Assembly: GCA_046155225.1 (NCBI GenBank)
Contig: JBJXED010000048.1
Span: 1-53,706, forward strand
DNA: 53,706 nt
Source: JAKFVA01 sp046155225
GTDB lineage: Bacteria > Pseudomonadota > Gammaproteobacteria > Burkholderiales > Burkholderiaceae_C
Reading direction: 5' to 3'
How positions within the stretch are numbered: position 1 is the first letter of the stretch; the number at the start of each line of letters is the position of its first letter. A program made the position numbers and the translations under genes. This document shows positions 1 through 7,607 of the stretch, piece after piece. The notes beneath the pieces are model-generated. The model saw nothing but the letters and a program-made list of their open reading frames with translations, was not told where the DNA came from and did no database searches.

Positions 1-965
1 CGGTCTGGAACGACCCCAAGCGAGCGCAAGAGCTAGGGCGCGAACAAAAGTCGCTGGGCGACATTGTGGGTACGCTGGAATCGCTGACCACCAATCTGGC
101 CGACAACGCTGAACTGTTTGAAATGTCGCGCGAAGACGGCGACGAAGCCGGCTTGCTGACCATCAATGCGGACGCCGACAAACTCGCCGCCGCGGTAGAG
201 CAGCTCGAATTCCGCCGCATGTTCAACAACCCGGCCGATCCGCTGAATGCGTTTTTGGACATTCAGGCTGGCGCTGGCGGCACCGAGGCGTGCGACTGGG
301 CCAGCATGCTGCTGCGCCAGTATTTGAAATACGCCGAGCGCAAAGGCTTCAAAGCGATTTTGGAAGACGAATCGCCCGGCGACACCGCAGGCATTAAGGG
401 GGCCACTATCAAAATTGAAGGCGACTACGCCTTTGGCCTGCTGCGCACCGAGACCGGCGTGCACCGGCTGGTACGCAAAAGCCCGTTCGATTCATCAGGC
501 GGCCGCCACACCAGCTTTGCGAGCGTGTTTGTCTACCCTGAGATTGATGATTCGATTGAGATTGACATCAACCCCGCTGATGTGCGCACCGACACCTTCC
601 GCGCCAGCGGCGCTGGCGGCCAGCACATCAACAAAACCGACTCGGCCGTGCGCCTGACGCACATCCCTACCGGCATCGTGGTGCAGTGCCAGGACGGCCG
701 CAGCCAGCACAGCAACCGCGACGTGGCCTGGAAGCGCCTGCGCTCGCGCCTGTATGACTTTGAGCTGCGCAAGCAGCAGGAAGCGCAGCAAAAGCTCGAA
801 GACACCAAGACCGATGTCGGCTGGGGCCACCAGATTCGCAGCTATGTGCTCGATCAGAGCCGCATCAAGGATTTGCGCACCAACTATGAAACCTCGGCCA
901 CCCAAAAAGTGCTCGACGGTGATTTGGACCCCTTCATTGAAGCCTCGCTCAAGCAAGGCGTTTAA
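1..965 (+). CDS. prfB: Peptide chain release factor 2, 5' end missing
   Basis: RF2 reads UGA and UAA stop codons in the ribosomal A site and triggers hydrolysis of peptidyl-tRNA. The reading frame is already open at base 3 (VWNDPKRAQELGRE), so the window starts inside the gene. About 320 residues are present, against roughly 365 in E. coli. The GGQ catalytic loop is clear (GAGGQHINKTDSAVR, about nt 610-655). The SPF stop-recognition tripeptide of RF2 lies in RKSPFDSSGG near nt 475-500; RF1 would have PxT there. The usual programmed frameshift site near codon 25 lies upstream of the window and cannot be checked. pepN follows after 12 bases, where lysS is common in other bacteria. Confidence 0.97.
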   Translation, partial: VWNDPKRAQELGREQKSLGDIVGTLESLTTNLADNAELFEMSREDGDEAGLLTINADADKLAAAVEQLEFRRMFNNPADPLNAFLDIQAGAGGTEACDWASMLLRQYLKYAERKGFKAILEDESPGDTAGIKGATIKIEGDYAFGLLRTETGVHRLVRKSPFDSSGGRHTSFASVFVYPEIDDSIEIDINPADVRTDTFRASGAGGQHINKTDSAVRLTHIPTGIVVQCQDGRSQHSNRDVAWKRLRSRLYDFELRKQQEAQQKLEDTKTDVGWGHQIRSYVLDQSRIKDLRTNYETSATQKVLDGDLDPFIEASLKQGV

Positions 966-977
966 GAAAGCCACACC

Positions 978-3662
978 ATGACCAAAGAAGGCCAAGCCGC
1001 CCTCACTCTGCGCGCCAGCTACAGCGCCCCCGCCTACTGGATCGACAGCGTTGACCTGACGTTTGACCTCGACCCGGCCAAGACCCGCGTCTTGAACAAG
1101 ATGACACTGCGGCGCAACCCCGATGCGCCCGCACAGCCGCTGCGGCTGGACGGCGAAGAGTTGAACCTGGCCCGCGTGCTCGTCAATGGCCAGGGCGTGT
1201 CGTTCAAGACCGAGCCGCACGCCAGCGGGCGCGGCGAGCAACTGGTGCTGGACAATTTGCCCAGTGCCGAAGCCGGGGCGTTCGAACTGGAAATTTTCAC
1301 CACCTGCGCGCCCGCCAAAAACACCCAGCTGATGGGCCTGTACGTCAGCAACGACTCCTTCTTCACCCAGTGCGAGGCCGAGGGCTTCCGGCGCATCACC
1401 TACTTTCTCGACCGGCCCGATGTGATGGCGCATTTCAGCGTGACGCTGCGCGCCGACCAGGCCAAGTACCCGGTGCTGCTGTCGAACGGCAATTTGGCCG
1501 AGCAAGGGCGGCTCGATGGCGGCCGTCACTTCGCCAAATGGGTGGATCCGCACAAGAAGCCCTGCTATTTGTTTGCCCTGGTGGCCGGCCAACTGGTGTG
1601 CCGCGAGCAGCGCATCGCCTCGCGCGGCGGCAGCGAGCACCTGCTGCAGGTGTATGTGCGGCCCGGCGACCTGGACAAGACCGAGCACGCCATGCAGTCG
1701 CTGATGGCGTCGATTGCCTGGGACGAAGCACGCTTTGGTTTGAGCCTGGATCTGGAGCGCTTCATGATTGTGGCCACCAGCGACTTCAACATGGGCGCGA
1801 TGGAAAACAAGGGCCTGAATATTTTCAACACCAAGTACGTGCTGGCCAACCCGGCCACCGCGACCGATGCCGACTACAGCAACATCGAATCGGTCGTGGG
1901 CCACGAGTATTTCCATAACTGGACCGGCAACCGCGTGACCTGCCGCGACTGGTTCCAGCTCTCGCTCAAAGAGGGTTTGACGGTGTTCCGCGACCAGGAA
2001 TTCAGCCAGGACCTGTGCCTTGAAGCCTCGGCCAGGGCTGTCAAGCGCATTGAAGACGTGCGCGTGCTGCGCACGGCCCAGTTTCCCGAAGACGCCGGCC
2101 CGATGGCGCACCCAGTGCGGCCCGACCAGTACCAGGAAATCAGTAATTTCTACACCGCCACCGTCTATGAAAAAGGCGCTGAGGTGGTGCGCATGATGCA
2201 GACGCTGGTCGGCAAACAAGGCTTTGCGGCTGGCATGGCGCTGTACTTCCAGCGCCACGACGGCCAGGCCGTGACCTGCGACGACTTCGCCCAGGCGATT
2301 GCCGACGCCAATCCCGATTCGCCGCTGGCACGCCTGCTGCCGCAGTTCAAGCGCTGGTACAGCCAGGCCGGCACGCCGCGGGTGCAGGCGCAGGGCGTGT
2401 ACGACGCTGACCGCAGCAGCTTCGCGCTCACGCTGACGCAAACCGCTGCGCCAGGCCACAGCGACAGCGCGCCTTGGGTCATTCCCATTGCGTTGACTTT
2501 GCTGGCACAGGACGGCAGCGAGCTCGCTGCCAGCCGCCTGCATGTGCTGACCGAGGCCAGCGAAACCCTGCACTTTGAGGGCCTGCGCGAAGCGCCCGTG
2601 CCCTCTTTGCTGCGCGGCTTCAGCGCCCCGGTGGTGCTGGAGGTGCCGTACACCGAAGCGCAACTGCTCACCCTGCTGGCGCACGACACCGACCCCTTCA
2701 ACTGCTGGGAAGCCGGCCAGCGGCTGGCACTTCGAAGCGCTATCAGTAATATAGCTACACCGGCAAGCGATACCTTGGCTACAGGCACTTTTAGCTTGAA
2801 TTCTGGTCATTTGGAGGCTTTGCGTCAGGTTTTGCGCGACCCTGGGCTGGACCCGGCTTTCAAGGAGCTGGTGCTGACATTGCCCTCCGAAACCTACATG
2901 GCCGAGCAGTTGGCTGAGGTGGACCCACAACGCATCCATGCGGTGCGCGAAGCCCTGCGCGAACAACTGGCGCTGGCGCTGCTGGAGGACTGGCAATGGG
3001 CTTATGAGGCACACCAGACCACCGGCGGCTACAGCCCCGACGCCGCGTCCGCCGGTCGGCGCGCGCTGGCCAACCAGGCGCTGGCCATGCTGTGCCTGGC
3101 AGCGCGCAGCCGCGGCGACGCGGTTTGGCCCGGCAAGGCTTACCAGCGCTTCAAGGACGCCGCCAACATGACCGACCGGCTCGGTGCCTTGTCGGCCTTG
3201 GTCGGCAGCGGCCACGCGTTGGCGGCGCAGGCTCTGCAGCAGTTTCATGCCCTGTTCAGGGGCGAGCCGCTGGTGATTGACAAATGGTTTGCGCTGCAAG
3301 CGGGCCGCTGTGACCACGGCGGTGACGTGCTGCCGCTGGTGCGCCAGCTCATGCAGCACCCCGACTTCAACCTGCGCAACCCCAACCGCGCCCGCAGCGT
3401 GATTTCGACCTACTGCCACGCCAACCCAAGCGCGTTCCACCGCGCCGACGCCGCCGGTTATGGGTTCTGGAGCGAGCAGGTGCTGGCGCTCGACGCTACC
3501 AACGCGCAAGTCGCCGCGCGGCTGGCCCGCGCGCTCGACCGCTGGAAGCAGCTGGCCGAGCCCTACCGCAGCGCCGCGCAGGAGGCTATCCGCCGCGTGG
3601 CAGCCCATGCGGGCCTGAGCAACGACGTGCGTGAAGTCATCACGCGCTCGCTCGCTGAATAG
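978..3662 (+). CDS. pepN: Aminopeptidase N (M1 family)
   Basis: This is a zinc metallo-aminopeptidase that removes N-terminal residues from peptides in the cytoplasm. The 894-residue length fits PepN (E. coli 870). The exopeptidase motif GAMEN is at about residues 273-277. The zinc site HEYFH is at 309-313, with the downstream glutamate ligand in LKEGLTVF near 332. It starts 12 bases after prfB on the same strand, so the two may be cotranscribed. Codons about 588-608 coincide with a copy of the dispersed palindromic repeat seen elsewhere here. The repeat was accommodated in frame and encodes a stretch (ISNIATPASDTLATGTF) near the boundary of the C-terminal helical domain, unlike the surrounding conserved sequence. 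Confidence 0.96.
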   Translation: MTKEGQAALTLRASYSAPAYWIDSVDLTFDLDPAKTRVLNKMTLRRNPDAPAQPLRLDGEELNLARVLVNGQGVSFKTEPHASGRGEQLVLDNLPSAEAGAFELEIFTTCAPAKNTQLMGLYVSNDSFFTQCEAEGFRRITYFLDRPDVMAHFSVTLRADQAKYPVLLSNGNLAEQGRLDGGRHFAKWVDPHKKPCYLFALVAGQLVCREQRIASRGGSEHLLQVYVRPGDLDKTEHAMQSLMASIAWDEARFGLSLDLERFMIVATSDFNMGAMENKGLNIFNTKYVLANPATATDADYSNIESVVGHEYFHNWTGNRVTCRDWFQLSLKEGLTVFRDQEFSQDLCLEASARAVKRIEDVRVLRTAQFPEDAGPMAHPVRPDQYQEISNFYTATVYEKGAEVVRMMQTLVGKQGFAAGMALYFQRHDGQAVTCDDFAQAIADANPDSPLARLLPQFKRWYSQAGTPRVQAQGVYDADRSSFALTLTQTAAPGHSDSAPWVIPIALTLLAQDGSELAASRLHVLTEASETLHFEGLREAPVPSLLRGFSAPVVLEVPYTEAQLLTLLAHDTDPFNCWEAGQRLALRSAISNIATPASDTLATGTFSLNSGHLEALRQVLRDPGLDPAFKELVLTLPSETYMAEQLAEVDPQRIHAVREALREQLALALLEDWQWAYEAHQTTGGYSPDAASAGRRALANQALAMLCLAARSRGDAVWPGKAYQRFKDAANMTDRLGALSALVGSGHALAAQALQQFHALFRGEPLVIDKWFALQAGRCDHGGDVLPLVRQLMQHPDFNLRNPNRARSVISTYCHANPSAFHRADAAGYGFWSEQVLALDATNAQVAARLARALDRWKQLAEPYRSAAQEAIRRVAAHAGLSNDVREVITRSLAE
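2739..2800 (+). repeat. Dispersed palindromic repeat, copy inside pepN
   Basis: This copy shares the family blocks CTAT..AATATAGC, ACCGGCA, ATACCTTGGCTACAGGC and TTTAGCTT with copies at 13596-13659 and 7481-7540. It has no stop codon in the pepN frame. Confidence 0.75.
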
Positions 3663-3691
3663 CCTGAATTACAAGACTGGAAAGCGCCGCC

Positions 3692-4732
3692 ATGCCGCCC
3701 AAAATCTCCCTGACCCGCTACCTGGTGGAGCAGCAGCGCGCTGACCAGCGCATTCCGCCGCCATTGCGCCTGCTGCTGGAGGTGGTGGCGCGCGCATGCA
3801 AAAGTATCAGCCATGCCGTCAACAAAGGCGCTTTAGGCGGCATTTTGGGCAGCGCGGGCAGCGAAAACGTGCAGGGCGAGGTGCAGAAAAAGCTCGACAT
3901 CATTGCCAATGAAGTGTTGATCGAGGCCAACGAATGGGGCGGCCACCTGGCGGCCATGGCGAGCGAGGAAATGGACGGCATTTATGCGGTACCCAACCGC
4001 TACCCGCAGGGCGAGTACCTGCTGCTGTTTGACCCGCTCGACGGCTCCAGCAACATCGACGTGAATGTCAGCATCGGCACCATCTTCAGCGTGCTGAAAA
4101 AACCCGACGGCGACCACAGCACCCACTCACAAGTCTGTGAGGCCGACTTCCTGCAACCCGGCCACAGCCAAGTGGCAGCGGGCTACTGCATCTACGGCCC
4201 GCAAACCACGCTGGTGCTGACCGTGGGCGACGGCGTGGCGATGTTCACGCTCGACCGCGAGCAGGGCTCTTTTGTGCTGGTCGAAGAAAACCTCACCATC
4301 CCCGAAGACACCCAGGAATTTGCCATCAACATGAGCAACCAGCGCCATTGGGCACCGCCCGTGACGCGCTACATCAACGAGTGCCTGCAAGGCCAGGCCG
4401 GCCCGCGCGGCAAAAACTTCAACATGCGCTGGGTCGCCAGCATGGTGGCCGACGTGCACCGCATCCTGATGCGCGGCGGCATCTTCATGTACCCCTGGGA
4501 CGCGCGCGAGCCCGACAAACCCGGCAAGCTGCGCCTGATGTACGAGGCCAACCCCATGGGCTGGCTGGTCGAGCAGGCCGGCGGCATGGCCACCAATGGC
4601 TTGCAGCGCATCCTGGACATCCAGCCCGCGCAGCTCCATGAACGCGTGAGCGTGATTCTGGGCTCGAAAAACGAGGTCGAGCGCGTCACCGCGCACCACA
4701 CCGAGTTGGCGGCACGCGCCGGCCAGGCTTGA
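3692..4732 (+). CDS. fbp: Fructose-1,6-bisphosphatase class I
   Basis: The enzyme hydrolyses fructose 1,6-bisphosphate to fructose 6-phosphate in gluconeogenesis and the Calvin cycle. At 346 residues it has normal class I length. The metal- and substrate-binding motif DPLDGSSNIDVN begins at about residue 114. The C-terminal signature region (GKLRLMYEANPMGWLVEQAGG) is intact. It follows pepN after 29 bases and ends just before the tRNA-Thr promoter. In many Comamonadaceae pepN and fbp are adjacent. I see no other Calvin-cycle gene nearby, so a gluconeogenic role is the simplest reading. Confidence 0.97.
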   Translation: MPPKISLTRYLVEQQRADQRIPPPLRLLLEVVARACKSISHAVNKGALGGILGSAGSENVQGEVQKKLDIIANEVLIEANEWGGHLAAMASEEMDGIYAVPNRYPQGEYLLLFDPLDGSSNIDVNVSIGTIFSVLKKPDGDHSTHSQVCEADFLQPGHSQVAAGYCIYGPQTTLVLTVGDGVAMFTLDREQGSFVLVEENLTIPEDTQEFAINMSNQRHWAPPVTRYINECLQGQAGPRGKNFNMRWVASMVADVHRILMRGGIFMYPWDAREPDKPGKLRLMYEANPMGWLVEQAGGMATNGLQRILDIQPAQLHERVSVILGSKNEVERVTAHHTELAARAGQA

Positions 4733-4754
4733 GCCGTGCGCGCCCTGCTAAAAT
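4729..4754 (+). promoter_or_regulatory. Possible tRNA-Thr promoter
   Basis: TAAAAT at 4749-4754 sits 11 bases upstream of the mature tRNA 5' end, where a -10 box is expected. TTGAGC at 4729-4734 is a poor -35 with only 14 bases of spacing, so only the -10 is at all convincing. Confidence 0.35.
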
Positions 4755-4764
4755 CGCTGGCTTA

Positions 4765-4840
4765 GCCGGTGTAGCTCAGTCGGTAGAGCAGCTCATTCGT
4801 AATGAGAAGGTCGGGTGTTCGATTCATCTCTCCGGCACCA
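4765..4840 (+). tRNA. tRNA-Thr (anticodon CGU)
   Basis: A 76-base cloverleaf with encoded CCA. The acceptor GCCGGTG pairs with the 3' strand before the discriminator A. The anticodon loop TTCGTAA gives anticodon CGU, and the T loop is TTCGATT. It closely resembles E. coli thrW, including the unpaired first position of the anticodon stem. Its 3' end borders the accessory island, so it is a plausible former attachment site. Confidence 0.96.
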
Positions 4841-4848
4841 ATAAAGAC

Positions 4849-4888
4849 AAGGGTTCATTGCTACGCAAGTAGTAGTGAGCCCTTTTTC
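4849..4888 (+). terminator. Strong intrinsic terminator after tRNA-Thr
   Basis: A 16-bp stem (with G-T wobbles) closes a GCAA tetraloop at 4865-4868. The stem arms are 4849-4864 and 4869-4884, followed by a T run to 4887. It starts 8 bases after the tRNA CCA. Confidence 0.85.
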
Positions 4889-4983
4889 TTTGGTGTTCGT
4901 GTAGCCACTGTGTAGCCAGCGGTACACGTTTAAGGTGCCCTTTTGGCTATTGCACCTGGCAAAAATACCGCATGAAGCTGTCC

Positions 4984-5187
4984 TCAATTTATCCAGTGCT
5001 GTGATGCGGCGGCCAGTTCGTCAACCTCTGCCACGCGGGCCAGCGTACCAATCGCACCCAGCAGCGCGGCCCCTTGACCCGGCGCAAGCTCACCAGCGGC
5101 CACGGATGCGCGAACCTTCGACCACGCCCCAGCCTGCGGCCCTGAGTGCGGGGTCAATGTACTCGGCACGGGTTCGGCTTCGTTCAT
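4984..5187 (-). CDS. Small conserved hypothetical protein coupled to PIN toxin
   Basis: This 67-residue protein has no function I can name. Its ATG overlaps the TGA of the upstream PIN-toxin gene by 4 bases (ATGA at 5184-5187), so it is the third gene of an antitoxin-toxin-X unit. The segment VAAGELAPGQGAALLGAI followed by an Asp/Glu-rich helix resembles the C-terminal part of small proteins I associate with prophage and integrative-element regions. It may therefore be a truncated relic. It lacks a signal peptide and membrane segments. The alternative is that it is a non-functional extension downstream of the toxin; high GC and coupled start favour real translation. Confidence 0.5.
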   Translation of the reverse strand: MNEAEPVPSTLTPHSGPQAGAWSKVRASVAAGELAPGQGAALLGAIGTLARVAEVDELAAASQHWIN

Positions 5188-5627
5188 AAAAATGCGGGCG
5201 AAGCGACTGCATCGGCAGGGGACAGGATGCGCACGCCCTGCGGCAACAGGGTCTCAGTCAAAACCAGCAAATCCTTGTCGCCTGTTATCAGCCACACGGG
5301 CTGCGCGGACAGTGCTGCATGGATGAACTTGTCATCATCCGGGTCGCGGCAAAATGTTCTGGCCGCAATCTCTGGGGTGACCTTCACCCACCGTGCCGCA
5401 GCGTCCAGATTTTCCAGCAAGGCCTGACGCTGTTCCATAGAGACATAGCGGTCAAACTTGGGGCGCCATAAGCGCTCTTTCAATTCATCGAAAGTGGACG
5501 CCGTAAAAACTGGCTGCCCGTTGCGGATGACCCGGCGCGTCAGTTGCCCAGGCGGGCCGACCATGCTGATCAGGCCGCTAATCCAGACATTGGTATCGAT
5601 AACAACCAATGCACCAGGCGTACGCAT
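5184..5627 (-). CDS. PIN-domain toxin of a type II toxin-antitoxin pair
   Basis: This 147-residue protein is a PIN-domain ribonuclease of the COG1569/TIGR00305 type, a VapC-related group that usually cleaves RNA. The acidic metal-binding residues are visible: VIDTNVW near residue 10, a central glutamate in FDELKERL, DPDDDKF near 95 and TGDKDLL near 115. It lies 6 bases after the antitoxin gene and is followed by an overlapping small gene. As it is complete, with all the acidic positions, it is probably active. RNA target and biological role cannot be read from the sequence. Confidence 0.85.
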   Translation of the reverse strand: MRTPGALVVIDTNVWISGLISMVGPPGQLTRRVIRNGQPVFTASTFDELKERLWRPKFDRYVSMEQRQALLENLDAAARWVKVTPEIAARTFCRDPDDDKFIHAALSAQPVWLITGDKDLLVLTETLLPQGVRILSPADAVASPAFL

Positions 5628-5633
5628 CCTGAA

Positions 5634-5885
5634 TCAACTTTCATCAGCAAGTAGCTCCGCCAGCTTCTCCGGTGTTAATCCGGCCCGCTGCGCAGCTATG
5701 GCGGTTTCGTCCATAGTCCGCAACAAGCGGTCGGCATAGAAGGCGCGCATAGCCTCAAAGTCTTGCACGCTCACCATGACACCCACCAAGCGGTCATGCT
5801 TGAGCACGCCCACGGGCTCACGCTGCGCCCGGTCCAGAAACTCTCCAAACCGGGTTTTGGCTTCGTTGGCGGTAAAAGTTTGCAT
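5634..5885 (-). CDS. Phd/YefM-type antitoxin
   Basis: This 83-residue protein has the N-terminal Phd/YefM fold signature (MQTFTANEAKTRFGEFLDRA), which dimerises and binds DNA. The rest forms a C-terminal tail that would neutralise the PIN toxin encoded 6 bases downstream. The ATG at 5885 is preceded by AAGGAG at good spacing. The promoter and a matching inverted repeat lie at 5921-5949, as expected for autoregulation of a type II pair. Confidence 0.85.
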   Translation of the reverse strand: MQTFTANEAKTRFGEFLDRAQREPVGVLKHDRLVGVMVSVQDFEAMRAFYADRLLRTMDETAIAAQRAGLTPEKLAELLADES

Positions 5886-5920
5886 CGCGACGCTCCTTGC
5901 AGGACGGAATTTATTCGTTT

Positions 5921-5949
5921 AATTTAGTCGAATCGTTCGATTTGGTCAA
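5921..5949 (-). promoter_or_regulatory. Promoter with embedded operator for antitoxin/toxin operon
   Basis: Reading the minus strand, TTGACC (5944-5949) and TAAATT (5921-5926) are separated by exactly 17 bases. An inverted repeat TCGAA-TCG-TTCGA (5928-5940) lies between them, a position where a bound antitoxin would block RNA polymerase. Confidence 0.65.
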
Positions 5950-5956
5950 ATTTTTC

Positions 5957-6064
5957 TTACAAGGCTCCACTGAAAGCCTGGGCCAGCAGGGACTTTTTCA
6001 GCTCGTCTACAGGTGGGTGGGCAGTTTGTTCAGCTGGTCGAGTAACGAAGCTTTGGGCATGCTT
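5957..6064 (-). pseudogene. C-terminal remnant of an HsdS-like specificity subunit
   Basis: On the minus strand a short open stretch of about 36 codons ends in DELKKSLLAQAFSGAL followed by a stop. Endings of this kind (LKxSLLxxAFxGEL) are typical of type I restriction-modification specificity subunits. The frame is closed upstream by a stop at 6065-6067 and has no start, so only the last few dozen codons survive. No hsdM or hsdR sequence is visible nearby. The call rests on the terminal motif alone. Confidence 0.5.
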
Positions 6065-6112
6065 TTACTGTGACGGCATCGTCAACAACTCACCAGTCGC
6101 TTTTGGATCGGG

Positions 6113-6538
6113 TCAGCTTTTCGCGATGGCTGCACGTTCAGCCTCTTGGGCCTCGAATTTTTCGTGCTCAGTCGTCTGCTCGATACAGTAGGCCAGCAAC
6201 TCTTCAATCTCGCTCGATTTGTCAAATACAGCATCGGCACCCAGCGCCATTGCGCGCCGGCGAATCTCAGGGGTCACGTAGTTGGTCAGCAGTACCACTT
6301 TTTGATACGGCTCACGGTTGCGGCAACCCGTCAGCACCGCCAAGCCGCTGCCCTCCTTTAAAAAAAGGTCAACGATCGCCAGATGCCAATGGCCGTCGTG
6401 TAGCAGCAACCAACGGTCTGCCTCGGCCTGAGTTGCACCGGAACCCATGACTCTGACTTCCGTGATTTCCTGAAGCGTTTCAATCAGGTTTTTGAGGATG
6501 GTGTCGTTGTCTTCGGCGAGGTAGGTGATGAGTGCCAC
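6113..6538 (-). CDS. Stand-alone receiver-domain response regulator
   Basis: This 141-residue protein is a single CheY-like receiver domain. The acidic pair is E9-D10 in YLAEDN, the phosphoacceptor is D57 in LAIVDLFL, the conserved threonine is T85 and the lysine is K107 in VFDKS. No DNA-binding or enzymatic output domain follows, only a charged helical tail, so it must act through protein contacts. The start is GTG at 6538 with AAAGG upstream. No histidine kinase is encoded within the window, so its partner is elsewhere. Confidence 0.85.
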   Translation of the reverse strand: MALITYLAEDNDTILKNLIETLQEITEVRVMGSGATQAEADRWLLLHDGHWHLAIVDLFLKEGSGLAVLTGCRNREPYQKVVLLTNYVTPEIRRRAMALGADAVFDKSSEIEELLAYCIEQTTEHEKFEAQEAERAAIAKS

Positions 6539-6953
6539 AGTGGACCTTTGGTTTTAAGGCATGACCGATCAGCGAAAGCCACAAGCTCGCCATCCCTTGA
6601 CAGCCACTCTAGGCTGTTGACCGCAAAAAACTCGCCAGCCTTTGGCCCGCATCCTGGTAGGACTATGCAGGCTTGCGTCTACACCCTTTTTTTTACCACT
6701 TCGCCGGTGCTCTTCATGCGGTACCCGACACGAACTTCCCTGCTCGCCGTGTTCTGTGGGTTGATGGAGGTCCCACAGGGGTGGACGGTAAGACCAGCGC
6801 GCAGACAGCGTGCAGGACGCAAAACAGTTCATTTTGGATGTCAAAAATCCTTATCACGCAAATCCTGTTGTTAGAAATACAAATAATGCAATCCGCCGCT
6901 ATATTTTGTTGAATTCGATCAACGAAACAGGAATTAGAGGGTGGTTGATAAAC
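6539..6953. other. Stretch without a recognisable gene
   Basis: These 415 bases hold no frame I recognise. There is an eight-base T run near 6690 and an increasing AT content towards 6830-6953. A minus-strand open frame at 6569-6844 has Cys/Arg-rich, low-information sequence and no ribosome-binding site, so I did not call it. Confidence 0.5.
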
Positions 6954-7358
6954 ATGGAAGCAATTTACGAAAATAGCCGCTCTGAATGGATCCGCCTAAC
7001 CGAGTGGCTAGAGGCTGAGTTGCATCGCGGTTGGGGTACCTTACGGGTAAATGATGATCGGGTGATATGGGAAGTGGCCACAACTGAAGTTTCCGGGAAC
7101 GAAGGTGGCTTCTTCATTTTTAAGAGCCGGAAGTATTTAGGTGCGAAATTTGACGCCCTTTGCGTTCGCTTATCCGATCTGCTCAAACAGCAATCTGTCC
7201 CTTGGGTCATCTATTGTTACGAATATCGACATGACGGTGAACGTTGGCTGTGCTCAGATAATCCAGTCGCCAGTATTTCATCGAGCAGTCAAGTATTCGC
7301 TGAGCCAGCTTTTTCACATCGCGTCACTGTTGAAGTCCCTGATGCGAAACACGAATGA
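6954..7358 (+). CDS. Orphan hypothetical protein, AT-rich
   Basis: I do not recognise this 134-residue protein. The ATG at 6954 is preceded by GAGGG about ten bases upstream. The frame is open further 5' to 6810, but that part lacks a ribosome-binding site. The product is acidic and tryptophan/tyrosine-rich (WIRLTEWLEAELHRGWG, WVIYCYEYRHDGERW), with no signal peptide or membrane helix. Base composition is clearly lower in GC than the flanking housekeeping genes, which suggests recent transfer. Codon usage and length support a real gene, but function is unknown. Confidence 0.55.
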   Translation: MEAIYENSRSEWIRLTEWLEAELHRGWGTLRVNDDRVIWEVATTEVSGNEGGFFIFKSRKYLGAKFDALCVRLSDLLKQQSVPWVIYCYEYRHDGERWLCSDNPVASISSSSQVFAEPAFSHRVTVEVPDAKHE

Positions 7359-7607
7359 GCAGCGAGTTAATCAGAGTTAATCAGGGTCAGATTCCAATTG
7401 TTACGTGTGTGATGTCCTGGCTGGCTTGACCCCTTGGCAACGCCGCAGCAACCGATTTCTGGCCATTTTTTTTACTTTTACAAGCAAAATAAGCCTGTAG
7501 CCAAGGTATTTACTGCCTGTAGTGCTACTAAAAGAAGAGTATTCAGGGTGGGTCAGTTCGCCCAATGCCCCCTTGCGCGACGCATGCCAGATTAATCAGG
7601 CACCGCG
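7359..7607. other. Intergenic remnant DNA with repeat motifs
   Basis: Contains a tandem duplication AGTTAATCAG at 7365-7374 and 7375-7384, followed by GGGTCAGATTCCAATT. That motif resembles the GGGTCAGA..CAATT sequences often seen beside REP-associated transposase genes. The dispersed palindromic repeat follows at 7481-7540. No coding frame is convincing. Confidence 0.4.
7481..7540 (-). repeat. Dispersed palindromic repeat, island copy 1
   Basis: Read on the minus strand it contains TAGTAGCACTACAGGCAGTA, then AATACCTTGGCTACAGGC and a T/A-rich end. These are the same blocks as in the copy at 8468-8525 and in the copies at 13596 and 2739. Confidence 0.75.

Noticed and set aside
495..3608. Very long open frame antisense to prfB and pepN
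   Set aside because: It is a shadow of GC-rich codon usage in pepN: sequence is His/Gln/Val-rich with no family motif, and the plus-strand genes are certain.
4793..4987. Minus-strand open frame running over the tRNA-Thr 3' half and terminator
   Set aside because: Its C-terminal part is simply the reverse translation of the tRNA, and it has no ribosome-binding site. I considered an integrase remnant and saw no supporting motif.
6569..6844. Minus-strand open frame of about 91 codons in the island
   Set aside because: Cys/Arg-rich, no ribosome-binding site and no recognisable domain.
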